In this document: positions 1 through 9,197 of the stretch, piece after piece
Layout: each line of letters starts with the position of its first letter
Position numbering within the stretch: position 1 is the stretch's first letter
Assembly: GCA_022560025.1 (NCBI GenBank)
Contig: JAFISE010000362.1
Span: 1 to 14,445, forward strand
Source of the DNA: Stagonosporopsis chrysanthemi
Lineage: Eukaryota > Ascomycota > Dothideomycetes > Pleosporales > Didymellaceae
Reading direction: 5' to 3'
DNA length: 14,445 nucleotides
The notes under the pieces: model-generated
What the model saw: only the letters and a program-made list of their open reading frames with translations
Told to the model about the DNA's origin: nothing
The model's database searches: none
Program-made: the position numbers and the translations under genes

Positions 1-822
1 GGTGCCATGGTTGTTGAGTTATGACGCGTTGAAGATAGATGCTTGTTTTGGTGATCGGGCGTCACGCGAATCCGGGCGTCACGCGCACAGACACGGTATG
101 CACATGACATTGCTAAAGCAGCCGCGCGCTATAATATCACGGCCTCATGCATCAATGTCGCTTTCTTCGGCTATGAGAATTTCAGTACGCCCTTTTATAT
201 CTAGAGTATATAGAGCTCTAGTAGGCTTGTTCACTTTGTTCTATTTGAGAATGGCGACAACTCGATCGTGATGGATTAGCGCCTGCCACGGACCAGCTGA
301 TTCACGCGCCCACGTGACGTCGCGTCGCAATTTACTCTGGAGTTCCCCAACCTTCTCAAATATCCACCGCAACCACCTCACATCTCGCCATGTGTATTCC
401 ACAACTCACTGCCTCCGCTGCGCCTATACTTTTGTTCTACAGTTTATAACAGCTGTCTTTATCAATCCCTTTTTATCCTAGCATCTGTCAATACGGTTCA
501 TCCGATCTTCTTCGCCTGTCTGTCGCCTGTCTCGGTCCACCATCCTTGCGAACTTCACAAGGCCTCTCGTCAGGTAGCTGCACAGTAGCGTCGGCCTCCG
601 GCTCTCGCTCTGGTGGTTGCTTGTCAGTGGGGTGACACTCCGGCAGACACGGTCGGCGTGGAGAAGAGAGTGTGGCGTATGTACTGGCAGGTTGCTGTAG
701 AGTCAGGGCTGCTCTTTGCGCGACGCGAACAAAGCCTGGGTGGGTGGGTCATCCTTGCAACATCTTGTCAAGTTGTTGTAAGGGGTCTTTTCTCGTGAGT
801 AAAGCAGCTGTTGAGAGGAAAT
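1..822. other. Non-coding upstream region and probable 5' leader of the first gene
   Basis: I see no convincing gene here. The short open frames have no recognisable protein character. From about 360 to 600 the plus strand is strongly pyrimidine-rich, as fungal 5' leaders often are, so it may belong to the transcript of the gene starting at 823. A short upstream ATG frame (390-449, 19 codons) lies in it. TATATAG is at 207-213, inside a small inverted repeat (200-206 with 216-221). A candidate intron from GTGAGT at 795 to TTAAG ending at 915 would remove the chosen start codon; I could not decide between the two models. Confidence 0.5.
311..321 (+). promoter_or_regulatory. Overlapping E-box (CACGTG) and CRE-like (TGACGTC) motif
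   Basis: CACGTG at 311-316 overlaps TGACGTC at 315-321. In fungi the first is the core of bHLH factors such as Cbf1-type proteins and the second resembles ATF/CREB-type bZIP sites. The position, just upstream of a pyrimidine-rich leader, suits a promoter for the gene at 823. Assignment rests on motif only. Confidence 0.3.
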
Positions 823-2466
823 ATGACCCAAAAGGCCAGAAGAGACGGTTTCCCCGTTTTGTCCTATTCCAACTTGACAAATCCGGCGCCGTTGCCATCA
901 TCATTTCTTTTTAAGACGAAACCGAATCACGCAACGCTGAGCCTAAAGTTTTCGTCCCCTCATCCTGGACACAGCAATGGGCTGACATTTTTTCTGCAAA
1001 TCAACCCTTGTGACCTTGTACCTAACAAGATCTTCCTGGAACCTGCAAATATATCCCTTCCTCCAGACCTGCTGTGTAATATACAGCGCCCAGGCAACCC
1101 TCAAATTCGCACACTTTGTCTGAACCTTGTACAACGGTGCCTTATATGGTATCCAAAGTGTATAACCACCGCACCTGCATCTGGCGTATACCCTACCTTA
1201 GACACATTGGTTAGCCTTGTGACTACTCGGAAGCTCTACCTTTTGTTTGACTTAAACTGGCTAGGTGTTCAGCCAGAAGGAGCCCTCCAAGAATTCGTAT
1301 TCCATCCAGAGAGGCTTTCGCCATTTCCAGTTGAGGAATACTACAAGAACAACTATGTACCTCTAAACTGGAGTTTGTTTGTTGCTCCTACATATTGTGA
1401 TCTTACGACAGCTGAAGTGGACCCAACCCCGCCTTATTCTGGTGCAACTGTGAAACGCACAAAACAGAGTAAGTTTTTACACGCAAAGGTGTTTGACATA
1501 AACTAATTACTTCCAGGCTCAAACCCGCCTCCATCACCCCCGTTTCCGAAGCGACGCCTTATCTCTCCAGACCCAGAAGCCATAGAGACAAGCACAATCG
1601 AGGAGCATGGCACAACAACGCCGCGAGTCACGTCCGAGCACTCTACAAGTGCCATTACAAGAGCCAGCACAAGAGCGCTGAGTTCCAGCCCATGCCCCGG
1701 CACACCTCGCCGGGAACTGCGCCTCGCCGTTGAAAACGCATTGGAGCAATCGCTCGCAGGCCGAATAGGCAACCTTATCCCTTCACTTCTTGCCCAACTC
1801 GTCGCAGCCCCATCGCCCACGTCATCCGAGCAATCGATGGACAGCTATCGATCGACGCCACCGCCGCCTCCAAGGTTGACCCCTTTCGGCGAAATGCTTG
1901 GCGACTACGTCTCGCGGCAGATCAGAGGAGAATTTGAGAACATTTATAAGCACACACAAAGCCATGCACAGTTCCTGCGAGGCGTAGCAGATGACGAGCT
2001 CTACGAGAGGCTGGAGGAAGAGCGGCTGGCGCTTGCCCGCGAGGCGGATGCAAAGTTCGAAGAATTCAAGCAGAAATGCGAGGAACTGGAAGAGCAGACG
2101 GTGGAGCGCGTGGAATGGAGGGTGAATGAGATTTCCGAGCATCTTGAGGAGTATGAGCACGCGGACAATTCGGAGTCTGAAGGGACGGCTGACGTTGAGG
2201 GCGAACGTGCGAAGCTGAACAAGGAGAGGGCGAAGTTGAGGCGGAAGAGGGCGAGGGTGAGGATGGATGTGGAGGACCTGCGCAGAGAGAGGGACCTCTT
2301 GCGCATGGATAAAGAGGATCTGTGGAGAAGAGAGGAGCGGCTGAGGCGGGAACAGAGAGCCCTACAAAAGGAGAAGCAGTTACATGCGCAAACTGCTAAG
2401 GGATTGTTAGACAAGGAGAGGGATATGCCGCTTCCAGAGCTGCCAGAGTGTTGCGTGCTGCCATGA
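823..2466 (+). CDS. Uncharacterised fungal protein with charged coiled-coil C-terminus
   Basis: Two exons, 823-1468 and 1517-2466, joined across a 48-nt intron (donor GTAAGT, branch-like CTAAT, acceptor TTCCAG) give 531 residues with frame preserved. I do not recognise a named domain. Residues about 40-190 look like a compact, hydrophobic, beta-rich region with few charges. Residues about 195-345 are a low-complexity linker with Pro-rich stretches, Ser/Thr runs and a KRR basic patch that could be a nuclear signal. Residues about 375-430 and 442-505 are dense Glu/Arg/Lys heptad-like segments, very likely coiled coil. The protein ends in Cys-Cys-Val-Leu-Pro. A TTG codon at 811 extends the frame, but the first ATG is at 823. 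Exon 1 is visibly more AT-rich than exon 2. I take it to be a lineage-restricted fungal family that may oligomerise through the coiled coil. The N-terminal boundary is the least certain part. Confidence 0.6.
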
Positions 2467-2677
2467 AATGGTGAATGTTGCCTGTTCACTATAACCGTTT
2501 CATATAGAGACGGTCACTTGAGGTGCTGTTAATGATCATTGCTTGTACACTCGCTAAGAACTATACTTATTGCTCGCTTTCTGCTTCCCCGTGTCTTTGG
2601 CGAGTCTCGATGTGTTGTGGCTAGAAGCAAATCGTTGCTATCTGCGCGGCCTCGTGTTTCGTGGGCGTCGGGCTTGC

Positions 2678-2710
2678 AAGCGTCGAAGCGTCGAAGGCGT
2701 CAAAGCGTCG
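2678..2710 (+). repeat. Imperfect tandem repeat of AAGCGTCG (about 4 copies)
   Basis: The 8-bp unit AAGCGTCG occurs at 2678-2685 and 2686-2693, then as a variant (AAGGCGTCA) and again at 2703-2710. It is short, GC-rich, and lies in the intergenic region about 210 bp after the first gene's stop codon. Confidence 0.7.
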
Positions 2711-2860
2711 TTGGGGTTTTCTCCACAGCCATCACACCCAACTCGCCTCACATGATTCCATCCTGCTTTGCCTAATTTTCGAAGGCATATGTCTTTGCGC
2801 AGGGCTTCTGTGTAACAACTTCGCTGTAGCTGCTGTCTTGACTGTGTCTTACCTACATGA

Positions 2861-2921
2861 GAGCCTCATGCTAATTACCGTTGCGCAACGCTTCTTGAGG
2901 CTCAGCTGTGCTCCACAGCTG
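2861..2921. repeat. Cluster of three small inverted repeats
   Basis: Three perfect inverted repeats fall within 61 bp: GAGCCTCA at 2861-2868 pairs with TGAGGCTC at 2896-2903; the 12-bp palindrome CGTTGCGCAACG is at 2879-2890, inside that loop; and CAGCTGTG at 2903-2910 pairs with CACAGCTG at 2914-2921 around a 3-nt loop. They could fold in RNA or single-stranded DNA. Function unknown. Confidence 0.6.
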
Positions 2922-3740
2922 GAACAATGGCAGGCAAACAACATGGCTCGCTACAACAACATTCTGTGATACTTGTTGGACGACATGGCAAATGTCATGC
3001 TCTTGCGGGCTAAGCTTCATATCACGCTTGACAAACCTCAATACATCGTTGTACTGAATCCGAATAAGGGTTGAGGGAGGCAACTAGTGTTCTATCTGGC
3101 CGGCCCTTCAGACAAGTACGAGCACTAATCACTACTAGAACTACGAGCTCCTCGAAGTAAAAGCCAGCGCCAGGCGTGCAAAGCAGGACTTCAATCGCGT
3201 TGCCCAGAGGCTCAGAACAAGCTCAAAAACTGCGACCAACAGCAATGCGCAGTCCGAATTGCGCACATAATGGCGCACGCGACAGCGCTTGTCTCATTAG
3301 TTGCCAAAATCAGTCTGCTTTATCGTTGTGTTCTGAATTTATTGATTAAACCTAAGCCAAGACAACTAGCTAATCATGCGCCCATCCACTCACATCGTAC
3401 CCATCCTATACTGACTTGACTGCGCTATTTCTTGGCCTTCTCCTTCGATGAGACGCTGCGTTCTGAAGCCAGTCAGGTGCTAGCCCAGATGCCAAGCCAG
3501 GTGATGGCGCGACCACGCATTTGCGTCTCCTAGCGTGCGCGTTCTGGCCGCGCGTGGAGTGCCCAACTGGCATCGAAAACTCCTATAATCTGCAGTTTCT
3601 CCGATGGGGTCAAATGAAAGAGCAGCAAAGTCTTCTTAGATGCAGCTACTGTTTACAGTCTCCCGATTTCGAATGGTAATAGGACGGACCGTCCCGTAGA
3701 CAAGAGTTTGAGCTTTCCAAACAATACTGTTCCCGCCTTG

Positions 3741-5316
3741 CTACTCAACGTCTAGTCCTACGCCTCTTTCCGCCCGCGCCTCTGCAGCCTCGAACGCTCT
3801 CCTGATTGCAAGACTAACCTGTGTCCAGCCAACAATCTCATTATGCCCTCCATATCTCACAACCTCGAGTTCGCATACCCTCTCGCCTCGTGAATCCTCA
3901 ACTTTCTTGTACGCGAAGGCGCCCCTCTTAACCCTCTCCGCACCATGGATACTCCTCCGTTCCTCCCTGGCGCTCACGCCCTCCTCCGCAAGCATAGTAG
4001 ATTGAAGCGGCTGGAACAGCGCTTCAGACTGACGGAAATCAATATCCTGATCGTTGCGCGCATGCAGAAGCGTAAGTCTGATCGGCGTCTTTGAGGCCGC
4101 GGTGAGAGTCAAGAGAGAGCGGAGGCGAGGAAGTGTCGGCCAGTGGTCCACAATGCGAGACAGCAGAAACCTGGCAATACGTTCGTAGCCGCGGAGGGGG
4201 CGGAGTATGGGGATGATACCCCCGATCTTATAGGTCTCGAGGAGGGTAGCGAGATCCCGGAAGGGAGCGACGAGAACGATGCCTGCGAAGCCGGCATGCG
4301 ATTTTGGAAGGGGCGAGACATGCTTCATGTCCGAAGGAAGATCTGCTGATGATGGGTCTGCGAAGTAGAGCGCTGATGCAGCAGTCACGGCCGTGCCTAG
4401 GCTTTGGCCGAGCAGTACGGTGCGAGTGGTCGGGTGGTTGAGGTCGTTTTCGATATAAGAAAGGATCGATACGGCGTCTGTGATGAGACCCTGCTCTGTG
4501 GGGATATGAGGAGCGTTGTTGAGCGTAGAGAGTCCAAAGCCTCGGTAGTCGCATGTGAGAAGATGGGTATGCGGGATACCAGAGATTGAGCGATAAGTTG
4601 AAGGACGCCAGCCTTGTGCCAAATGGCCTGCGTTCTGTTGGGGTGTCAGAGCGTGCGAATGCGAAGGAATATAAATGTGAGAAGTATCGAATGACTCGGC
4701 CTGCTAATCAAGAGGCGAAGGTTCGGGGTGGCTTGCACTGACAAGGCATGATGGTCAAAGAGATCATAGAGAAGTGATTACTTACGCCATGGAAGTTGAC
4801 AACTACTCTCGCCTCGGGATCCGATCTCAACAGTTTCTCACTAGCTGTTCCTTTAAGTTGATCGGCAACCTCCCCAGCAATTGATCCCATGGCCAAGTGA
4901 TCCTCGTTTTGTAAATAGAGGTCTAGCGGAAGCACGTGCCAGCAGAACAGACGCTCGTTGTCCGTTGTATCTAGCCAGAAAGGCTGAGCTTGTCCCTCTT
5001 TAATAATCAGTCAGCAACGAAACTTCAAAAAAAAAAAAAGGTATGCAGTCTGATGTGAGATTGAGTGTAGGAAGACTGACTGGCGAATCCAAATTCCTCT
5101 GGGTTGGAGACATTGTGCCAGAAGTTCGTGTTCAGCTTGTGTGCGTAGAGAGCGCTGTAAATGATGGTCAGGTCAACTCAAATTTCGGCGAGACTCTTTG
5201 ATTTACTGTCGCTGCATCCTGGGACTGATCAACGCTGCCAGAAACGTAGCCCATATGACACCGAGGCCCGCCAGCGTCCAATACGCCTTGACGAAGATTG
5301 GCTTGAGGTCAGGCAT
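3741..5316 (-). CDS. ABHD12/Bem46-like alpha/beta hydrolase, membrane-anchored
   Basis: Four exons (5316-5207, 5154-5081, 4997-4786, 4634-3741) with introns of 52, 83 and 151 nt give 429 residues; every junction keeps frame and has GT/AG ends. A hydrophobic segment at residues 11-30 is a likely signal anchor. NPEEFGFA, and HVLPLDLY soon after, resemble the lead-in of ABHD12-type proteins. HGNAG at 131-135 is the oxyanion motif, created only by joining exons 3 and 4. GQSLG carries the probable nucleophile Ser210, Asp327 lies in HARNDQD, and His396 in RYGGHNE, completing the triad. Family members are serine hydrolases of lysophospholipid or acylglycerol type (human ABHD12 cleaves lysophosphatidylserine); fungal relatives include Bem46. 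The substrate here is unknown. It shares a 592-bp divergent promoter with the myristoyltransferase gene. The long third intron has an in-frame alternative acceptor. Confidence 0.9.
5027..5039 (-). repeat. A13 homopolymer: polypyrimidine tract of hydrolase intron 2
   Basis: Thirteen A residues on the plus strand read as a T13 tract on the coding strand, inside intron 2 (5080-4998) of the hydrolase gene, upstream of the branch-like GCTGAC and the acceptor. Such a run is prone to length variation. Confidence 0.8.
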
Positions 5317-5908
5317 CCTTGCGCACTCCGAAGCAATATTTACGATGAGCTTAAAGGTGAGAGTCTCGCAGAAGTTTCAATCAACATGGGTGCAATGCTT
5401 GTGAAGATGAACAGGAGTTAGGACGGCGAAGTTGGAGATGGCTTGAGATAACTCCAGTTGGGTCTAGCTCGAATCGGAAGGCGCCGAGATGACTAACACA
5501 CTGTGTAAAGTAAATAGCAGTTAAATGTCATGGCAGCCACAAATTGCATCACCACAAAAAGATTAACATTCCGAGACACTGCGATCAGGACTTGCTACGC
5601 TGGCCACAATTTGCAGTTCAATTTTGAGTGTTAACCTAAAACAATTTTTCGATCTCCAAGTAAAAAGCGTGTGAATTGTTGATTTGAAAAGGAGGGTGAT
5701 GGAGATGGTAAATCGAGTTTGTTAAATCATAGCTTACAAAGTTGCGAGCCAAATATTTGCCTGCTGCACCCTGTTGGTCGAGCCCGGGTGAGATGAAGTT
5801 GTACTCTAGTAGGCGGAAGCGAGGCACGCGTCGAGAGACCCCTCCAAGCCCCACCTGCCACAATTACCTGTTTGGCTCCGAAGACAACACAACAACAACA
5901 CCATCACC
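5317..5908. promoter_or_regulatory. Divergent promoter region between hydrolase and NMT1
   Basis: This 592-bp gap separates two start codons pointing away from each other, so it must hold both promoters. ACGCGT, the core of the MluI cell-cycle box bound by MBF in yeasts, is at 5826-5831, about 80 bp before the NMT1 start. The last 30 bases before that start are a CAA-rich leader typical of well-translated fungal genes. On the hydrolase side, a short upstream ATG frame ends before the chosen start. I found no coding sequence. Confidence 0.6.
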
Positions 5909-7679
5909 ATGCCTCAGGAAGCGTCCAAGATATCCGACCCCGAAGCGACCGCCGCTGCAGCTGGAGAGGCCATCGCCGAAGCTAGCCAACAGAACGAGGC
6001 TCACGAATCCGAAGATGAGAGCGGCGACGAAGCTACCGAGACGGTAGGAGGAGGGGAAGGAGCTACAGAGAAGAAAAAGAAGAGCAGGAAGCGCAAGATC
6101 AAGGACGCAATCGCTGGCAAGGGAAAGACGCCCGAAATCTCAGACCTAAATGCGCCGGCCGCTGGACAGCTGGGCAAGGACCAAATGAGCATGTTGCTGG
6201 ACGCCAACCCTGCGCTTAAGAACCAGCTCATGTCCAAGGCAAATAACAAGGCTGAGCTCGAGCAAATGATCAAGAAGCTCAACATAAACGAAATGTTGAC
6301 TGGTCTGGCACCGCAGGGCGCTACGAAAGACATGGCTGACCACGCCTTCTGGAAGACACAGCCTGTACCCAGCTTCGATGAAATGGCCTCGCAGGAGCGC
6401 GTGCCAGATGGCCCTATCAAGGAAATTGATATCGAGAAGGTGGACAAGAACCCTAGCCCAATGTACCCCGGCTTCGAGTGGGTCACTATGGATCTCGAGG
6501 ACACGAAGCAGCTTGACGAGGTGTACGATCTGCTCACCAACCACTATGTCGAGGACAAGGACGCGACTTTCCGTTTCAAGTATTCTCCGTCTTTCCTGAA
6601 CTGGTAGGTTGATATGCTTGTAGTGACGAGACTGATCGCTGATCTCATCAGGGCTCTCAAGGCTCCCGGCTGGAAAAAGGAATGGCACGTTGGTGTCCGC
6701 GCAACCGCCTCCGGCAAACTTGTTGCTTTCATCTCGGGCATTCCCATCCAGCTGCGGATACGCGACAACGTACTGAAGTGCTCGGAGGTCAACTTCCTCT
6801 GTGTTCACAAGAAGCTCCGCTCGAAGCGACTGGCTCCCGTCTTGATCAAGGAGATCACTCGCCGTTGCTATGTCGAGGGCACTTTCCAGGCTGTGTACAC
6901 AGTTGGCTCGCTTCTGCCAACACCAGTGTCTACATGCCGATACTTTCACCGTGCTCTCGATTGGGAGAAGCTGTATGACGTTGGCTTTTCGCCTTTGCCT
7001 CACGGCAGCACAAAGCTGCGACAGATCAACCGATACAAGCTGCCAGACACCACATCGACGCCGGGATTACGGAAAATGGAACCTAAGGACATACCTGCCG
7101 CACTCGATCTTCTAAAGCGCTATCTTGAGCGCATGGACATGGCTCAGGTCTTTGACCAGACTGAGTTTGAACATTGGATCTGCCCGAGCGAGGAGCCGAA
7201 GGAGCAGGTCGTGTGGAGCTATGTTGTGGAGGACCCCGCAACTCACAAGATCACAGATTACTTTTCCTTTTACAACTTGGAGAGCACCGTCATTGGAAAC
7301 AAGAAGCACAACACTATCAAGGCTGCGTACCTTTTCTACTATGCTTCTGAGGTTGCTTTCGGGAAGGACGATGATAAGCTCAAGACAAAGCTCAACTCGC
7401 TCATGAAGGACGCTCTGATTCTTGCAAAGAAGGTAAGCTACTGTTCTCCATGTGACGCTAAGACGATGCTAATCGGGGCAGGCTGACTTCGATGTGTTCA
7501 ACGCCCTCACTCTTCTCGACAACCCGCTTTTCCTTGAGGAACAGCGCTTTGGAGCAGGGGACGGCTCTCTTCACTACTACTTGTACAACTACCGCGCAGC
7601 ACATATCACCGGTGGCATTGACGGCAGGAATCAAGCAAGCGTAAAACACATGGGTGGGGTCGGGTTGACTATGTTGTAA
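5909..7679 (+). CDS. NMT1: Glycylpeptide N-tetradecanoyltransferase (N-myristoyltransferase)
   Basis: Transfers myristate from myristoyl-CoA to the N-terminal glycine of nascent proteins; cytosolic and ribosome-associated, essential in fungi studied. Exons 5909-6603, 6652-7432 and 7482-7679, with introns of 48 and 49 nt, give 557 residues. Residues 1-85 are acidic and low-complexity, followed by a Lys/Arg cluster (KKKKSRKRK, about 55-63) that in this family aids ribosome binding. The GNAT-like core starts near residue 140. EVNFLCVHKKLRSKRL (277-292) is NMT signature 1, with the backbone oxyanion residues Phe-Leu. FGAGDGSLHYYLYN (515-528) is signature 2, with Ala where most relatives have Pro. 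The chain ends in Leu, whose carboxylate is the catalytic base in this family. The length slightly exceeds the usual 450-500 because of the N-terminal extension. The start follows a CAA-rich leader. Confidence 0.97.
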
Positions 7680-7814
7680 TTCTGTGCGCTGGAGGGGTCA
7701 AAAGTTAAGTCAATCGATTGATGGAGCGAGCAGACATATCTGACCAGTCTGGGAAGTGACTACAAGTCACCGTCAGCCGGCCATTATCTGATACTCGTCC
7801 TATGCCACGTCAAA

Positions 7815-7820
7815 AATAAA
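7815..7820 (+). terminator. Candidate polyadenylation signal AATAAA downstream of NMT1
   Basis: A perfect AATAAA lies 136 bp after the NMT1 stop codon, a reasonable distance for a fungal 3' UTR. Fungal signals are degenerate, so this is suggestive only. Confidence 0.4.
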
Positions 7821-8666
7821 AGGTTGACATACAGCACATGTCTGACACATACTCCCACCTTTTCTGCCCTCCCCTAAGCGAGGTCGCGATGCCCAGCTTC
7901 TCAACATCCTCGCAGCGCGCCCGAAAGTGGAGTCGTAACCCCAGCTGGAGTTTCTCCCCATGGGCGCGCATCGCCAGCATCCATGAGACCATACTATCGA
8001 TGCGGCTCAGCGAGGCTCAGAGTGGAGCACTGGAATAGTCGCCCGAAGCAGAATGGTCAAGATGTTCTACGAACCGTCATTCGACAGTGGATCTGATGCC
8101 AAGGACCTCAGGTCTGCGTGAAAGTGGATTTGTAGCACAGCAAGCTTGAAACGACGATGCTTGGTAGCCCGATAATCTTTCCGCACAAATTCTCACCTAG
8201 AGTCAGGGCCAAATGAGTACCAAGGCCGACATCGATCTGGTCTGGAATGGCTTCATTGGATGGCCAAGCCAGCTCCAAGGTCTTGACATGTCGATACCTG
8301 CGCACGGACTACTCGGCATTTAACGCTAACATGAGGCTCTTGCGGCAATAGGCGCTTCCGAACATCATCGACTAAGTAAATGAGTGATATCTTGCTGGCC
8401 TCGCCAAGTAGTTGGCAGAAGGATACCATCTGACCTTCTAGCGTGATACGACTTCGGGACGTAGTTGGCGAAGAGCTGCGCGTCTAGCTTCACGGTATGC
8501 ACTGCGCCCCGCGGCGGCACTTTACCACGGATCGATCGAAGCTGCGTCACAGTATGTACAATGATATGAGCACTCTGTAGAGAGCACGTTGTGAGGACTG
8601 TATTACTGTACCTATGGCGAAAATGATCGCGTGGACAATACTAATGCCCGTAGATCTGTAATTACC

Positions 8667-8695
8667 GCCGACTATGGCCGACTATGGCCGACTAT
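8667..8695 (+). repeat. Tandem repeat GCCGACTATG x 2.9
   Basis: Two full and one nearly full copy of the 10-bp unit GCCGACTATG, with no mismatch over 29 bp. It lies in the intergenic region about 500 bp before the transporter gene and has no evident coding role. Confidence 0.85.
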
Positions 8696-9091
8696 CGTCT
8701 CTACGATGTTAACAATCCCGAACACAGCTTTTATGGGGATGGAGTGGAGAATTGCTTTCCCGTGGGGATGGCATGGGGTTGAAGGCCAAGGCACGCCGTC
8801 ACACCACACTCCAAGTCTCTCAACCCCGTAGTTGCGATAGCGCCCCTCAACACACTAGTATGTTACCATTGGTCCGAGCTCATATTTAGTCTACAGCAAA
8901 CAAGGAAGCCTTGCCTGATTAGTGGCGCTGGGTTGGTCTACGGTGCTGATGGTATGTCGGCCCCATTACCTCCCCAGAGAAGCGGCTCGAAAGCCAAGGA
9001 GGAAGTACAAGGGGACGTATTGTTGGCAGCTTGGGAGCACCGCGGGGCTGCTAGGGCTATCAACAACAGGGAATGCTCAGCACTTGTTGTG

Positions 9092-9098
9092 TATATAA
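9092..9098 (+). promoter_or_regulatory. TATA box of the sugar transporter gene
   Basis: TATATAA sits 100 bp before the transporter ATG, followed by a CT-rich stretch (CTTCTTCTTCT at about 9166-9176) just before the start. This is the clearest core promoter in the window. TATA-containing promoters in fungi are often those of regulated genes, consistent with a nutrient transporter. Confidence 0.6.
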
Positions 9099-9197
9099 CC
9101 GCCATGGTACCCGGATGGTTTCGAGCAGCAGCTCGAGCTCGGTGCCTTGTTCAGTACCTTTATAACTTCTTCTTCTAATATCCGCCGTCGATAAAAA

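Larger units (their letters stand above)
2467..3740. other. Intergenic region without a supported gene
   Basis: Between the coiled-coil gene and the 3' end of the hydrolase gene I see only short open frames (up to about 100 codons) with no family resemblance or credible splicing. The stretch holds an 8-bp tandem repeat (2678-2710) and a cluster of small inverted repeats (2861-2921), and must include both 3' untranslated regions. There is no clear AT-richness that would suggest a mutated repeat and no terminal repeats of a transposon that I could find. Confidence 0.55.
7680..9197. other. Long intergenic region with 3' UTR, possible relic and transporter promoter
   Basis: No intact gene is supported in these 1.5 kb. 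The first part is the 3' flank of NMT1, with AATAAA at 7815-7820. Around 8108-8600 the minus strand has two broken frames (8550-8365 and 8305-8108) with protein-like composition that may be a decayed gene. A 10-bp tandem repeat lies at 8667-8695. The last part is the promoter of the sugar transporter: GTGGGG at 8762-8767 and GCGGGG at 9042-9047 fit the CreA/Mig1 consensus SYGGRG, TATATAA is at 9092-9098, and a CT-rich leader follows to the start codon. Confidence 0.5.

Noticed and set aside
2001..2489. 162-codon Ser/Arg-rich minus-strand frame opposite the coiled-coil region
   Set aside because: The Ser-rich composition is the direct complement of Glu/Arg/Lys-rich coiled-coil codons, so it is a shadow.
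2539..2969. Overlapping plus-strand frames of 61-102 codons after the first gene
   Set aside because: No domain, no conserved-looking stretch, and they overlap one another and small DNA repeats; composition is not clearly coding.
5161..5421. 86-codon plus-strand frame over the hydrolase 5' exons
   Set aside because: Exons 1 and 2 of the minus-strand hydrolase fit the family and splice correctly; the plus-strand frame has no support.
6146..7003. 285-codon minus-strand frame opposite NMT1
   Set aside because: It crosses the NMT1 intron and exons without splice logic and has no recognisable motif; NMT1 on the other strand is unmistakable.
7810..8038. Small open frames on both strands (60 and 66 codons) after NMT1
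   Set aside because: They oppose each other over the same bases just after a candidate polyadenylation signal, and neither resembles a known protein.
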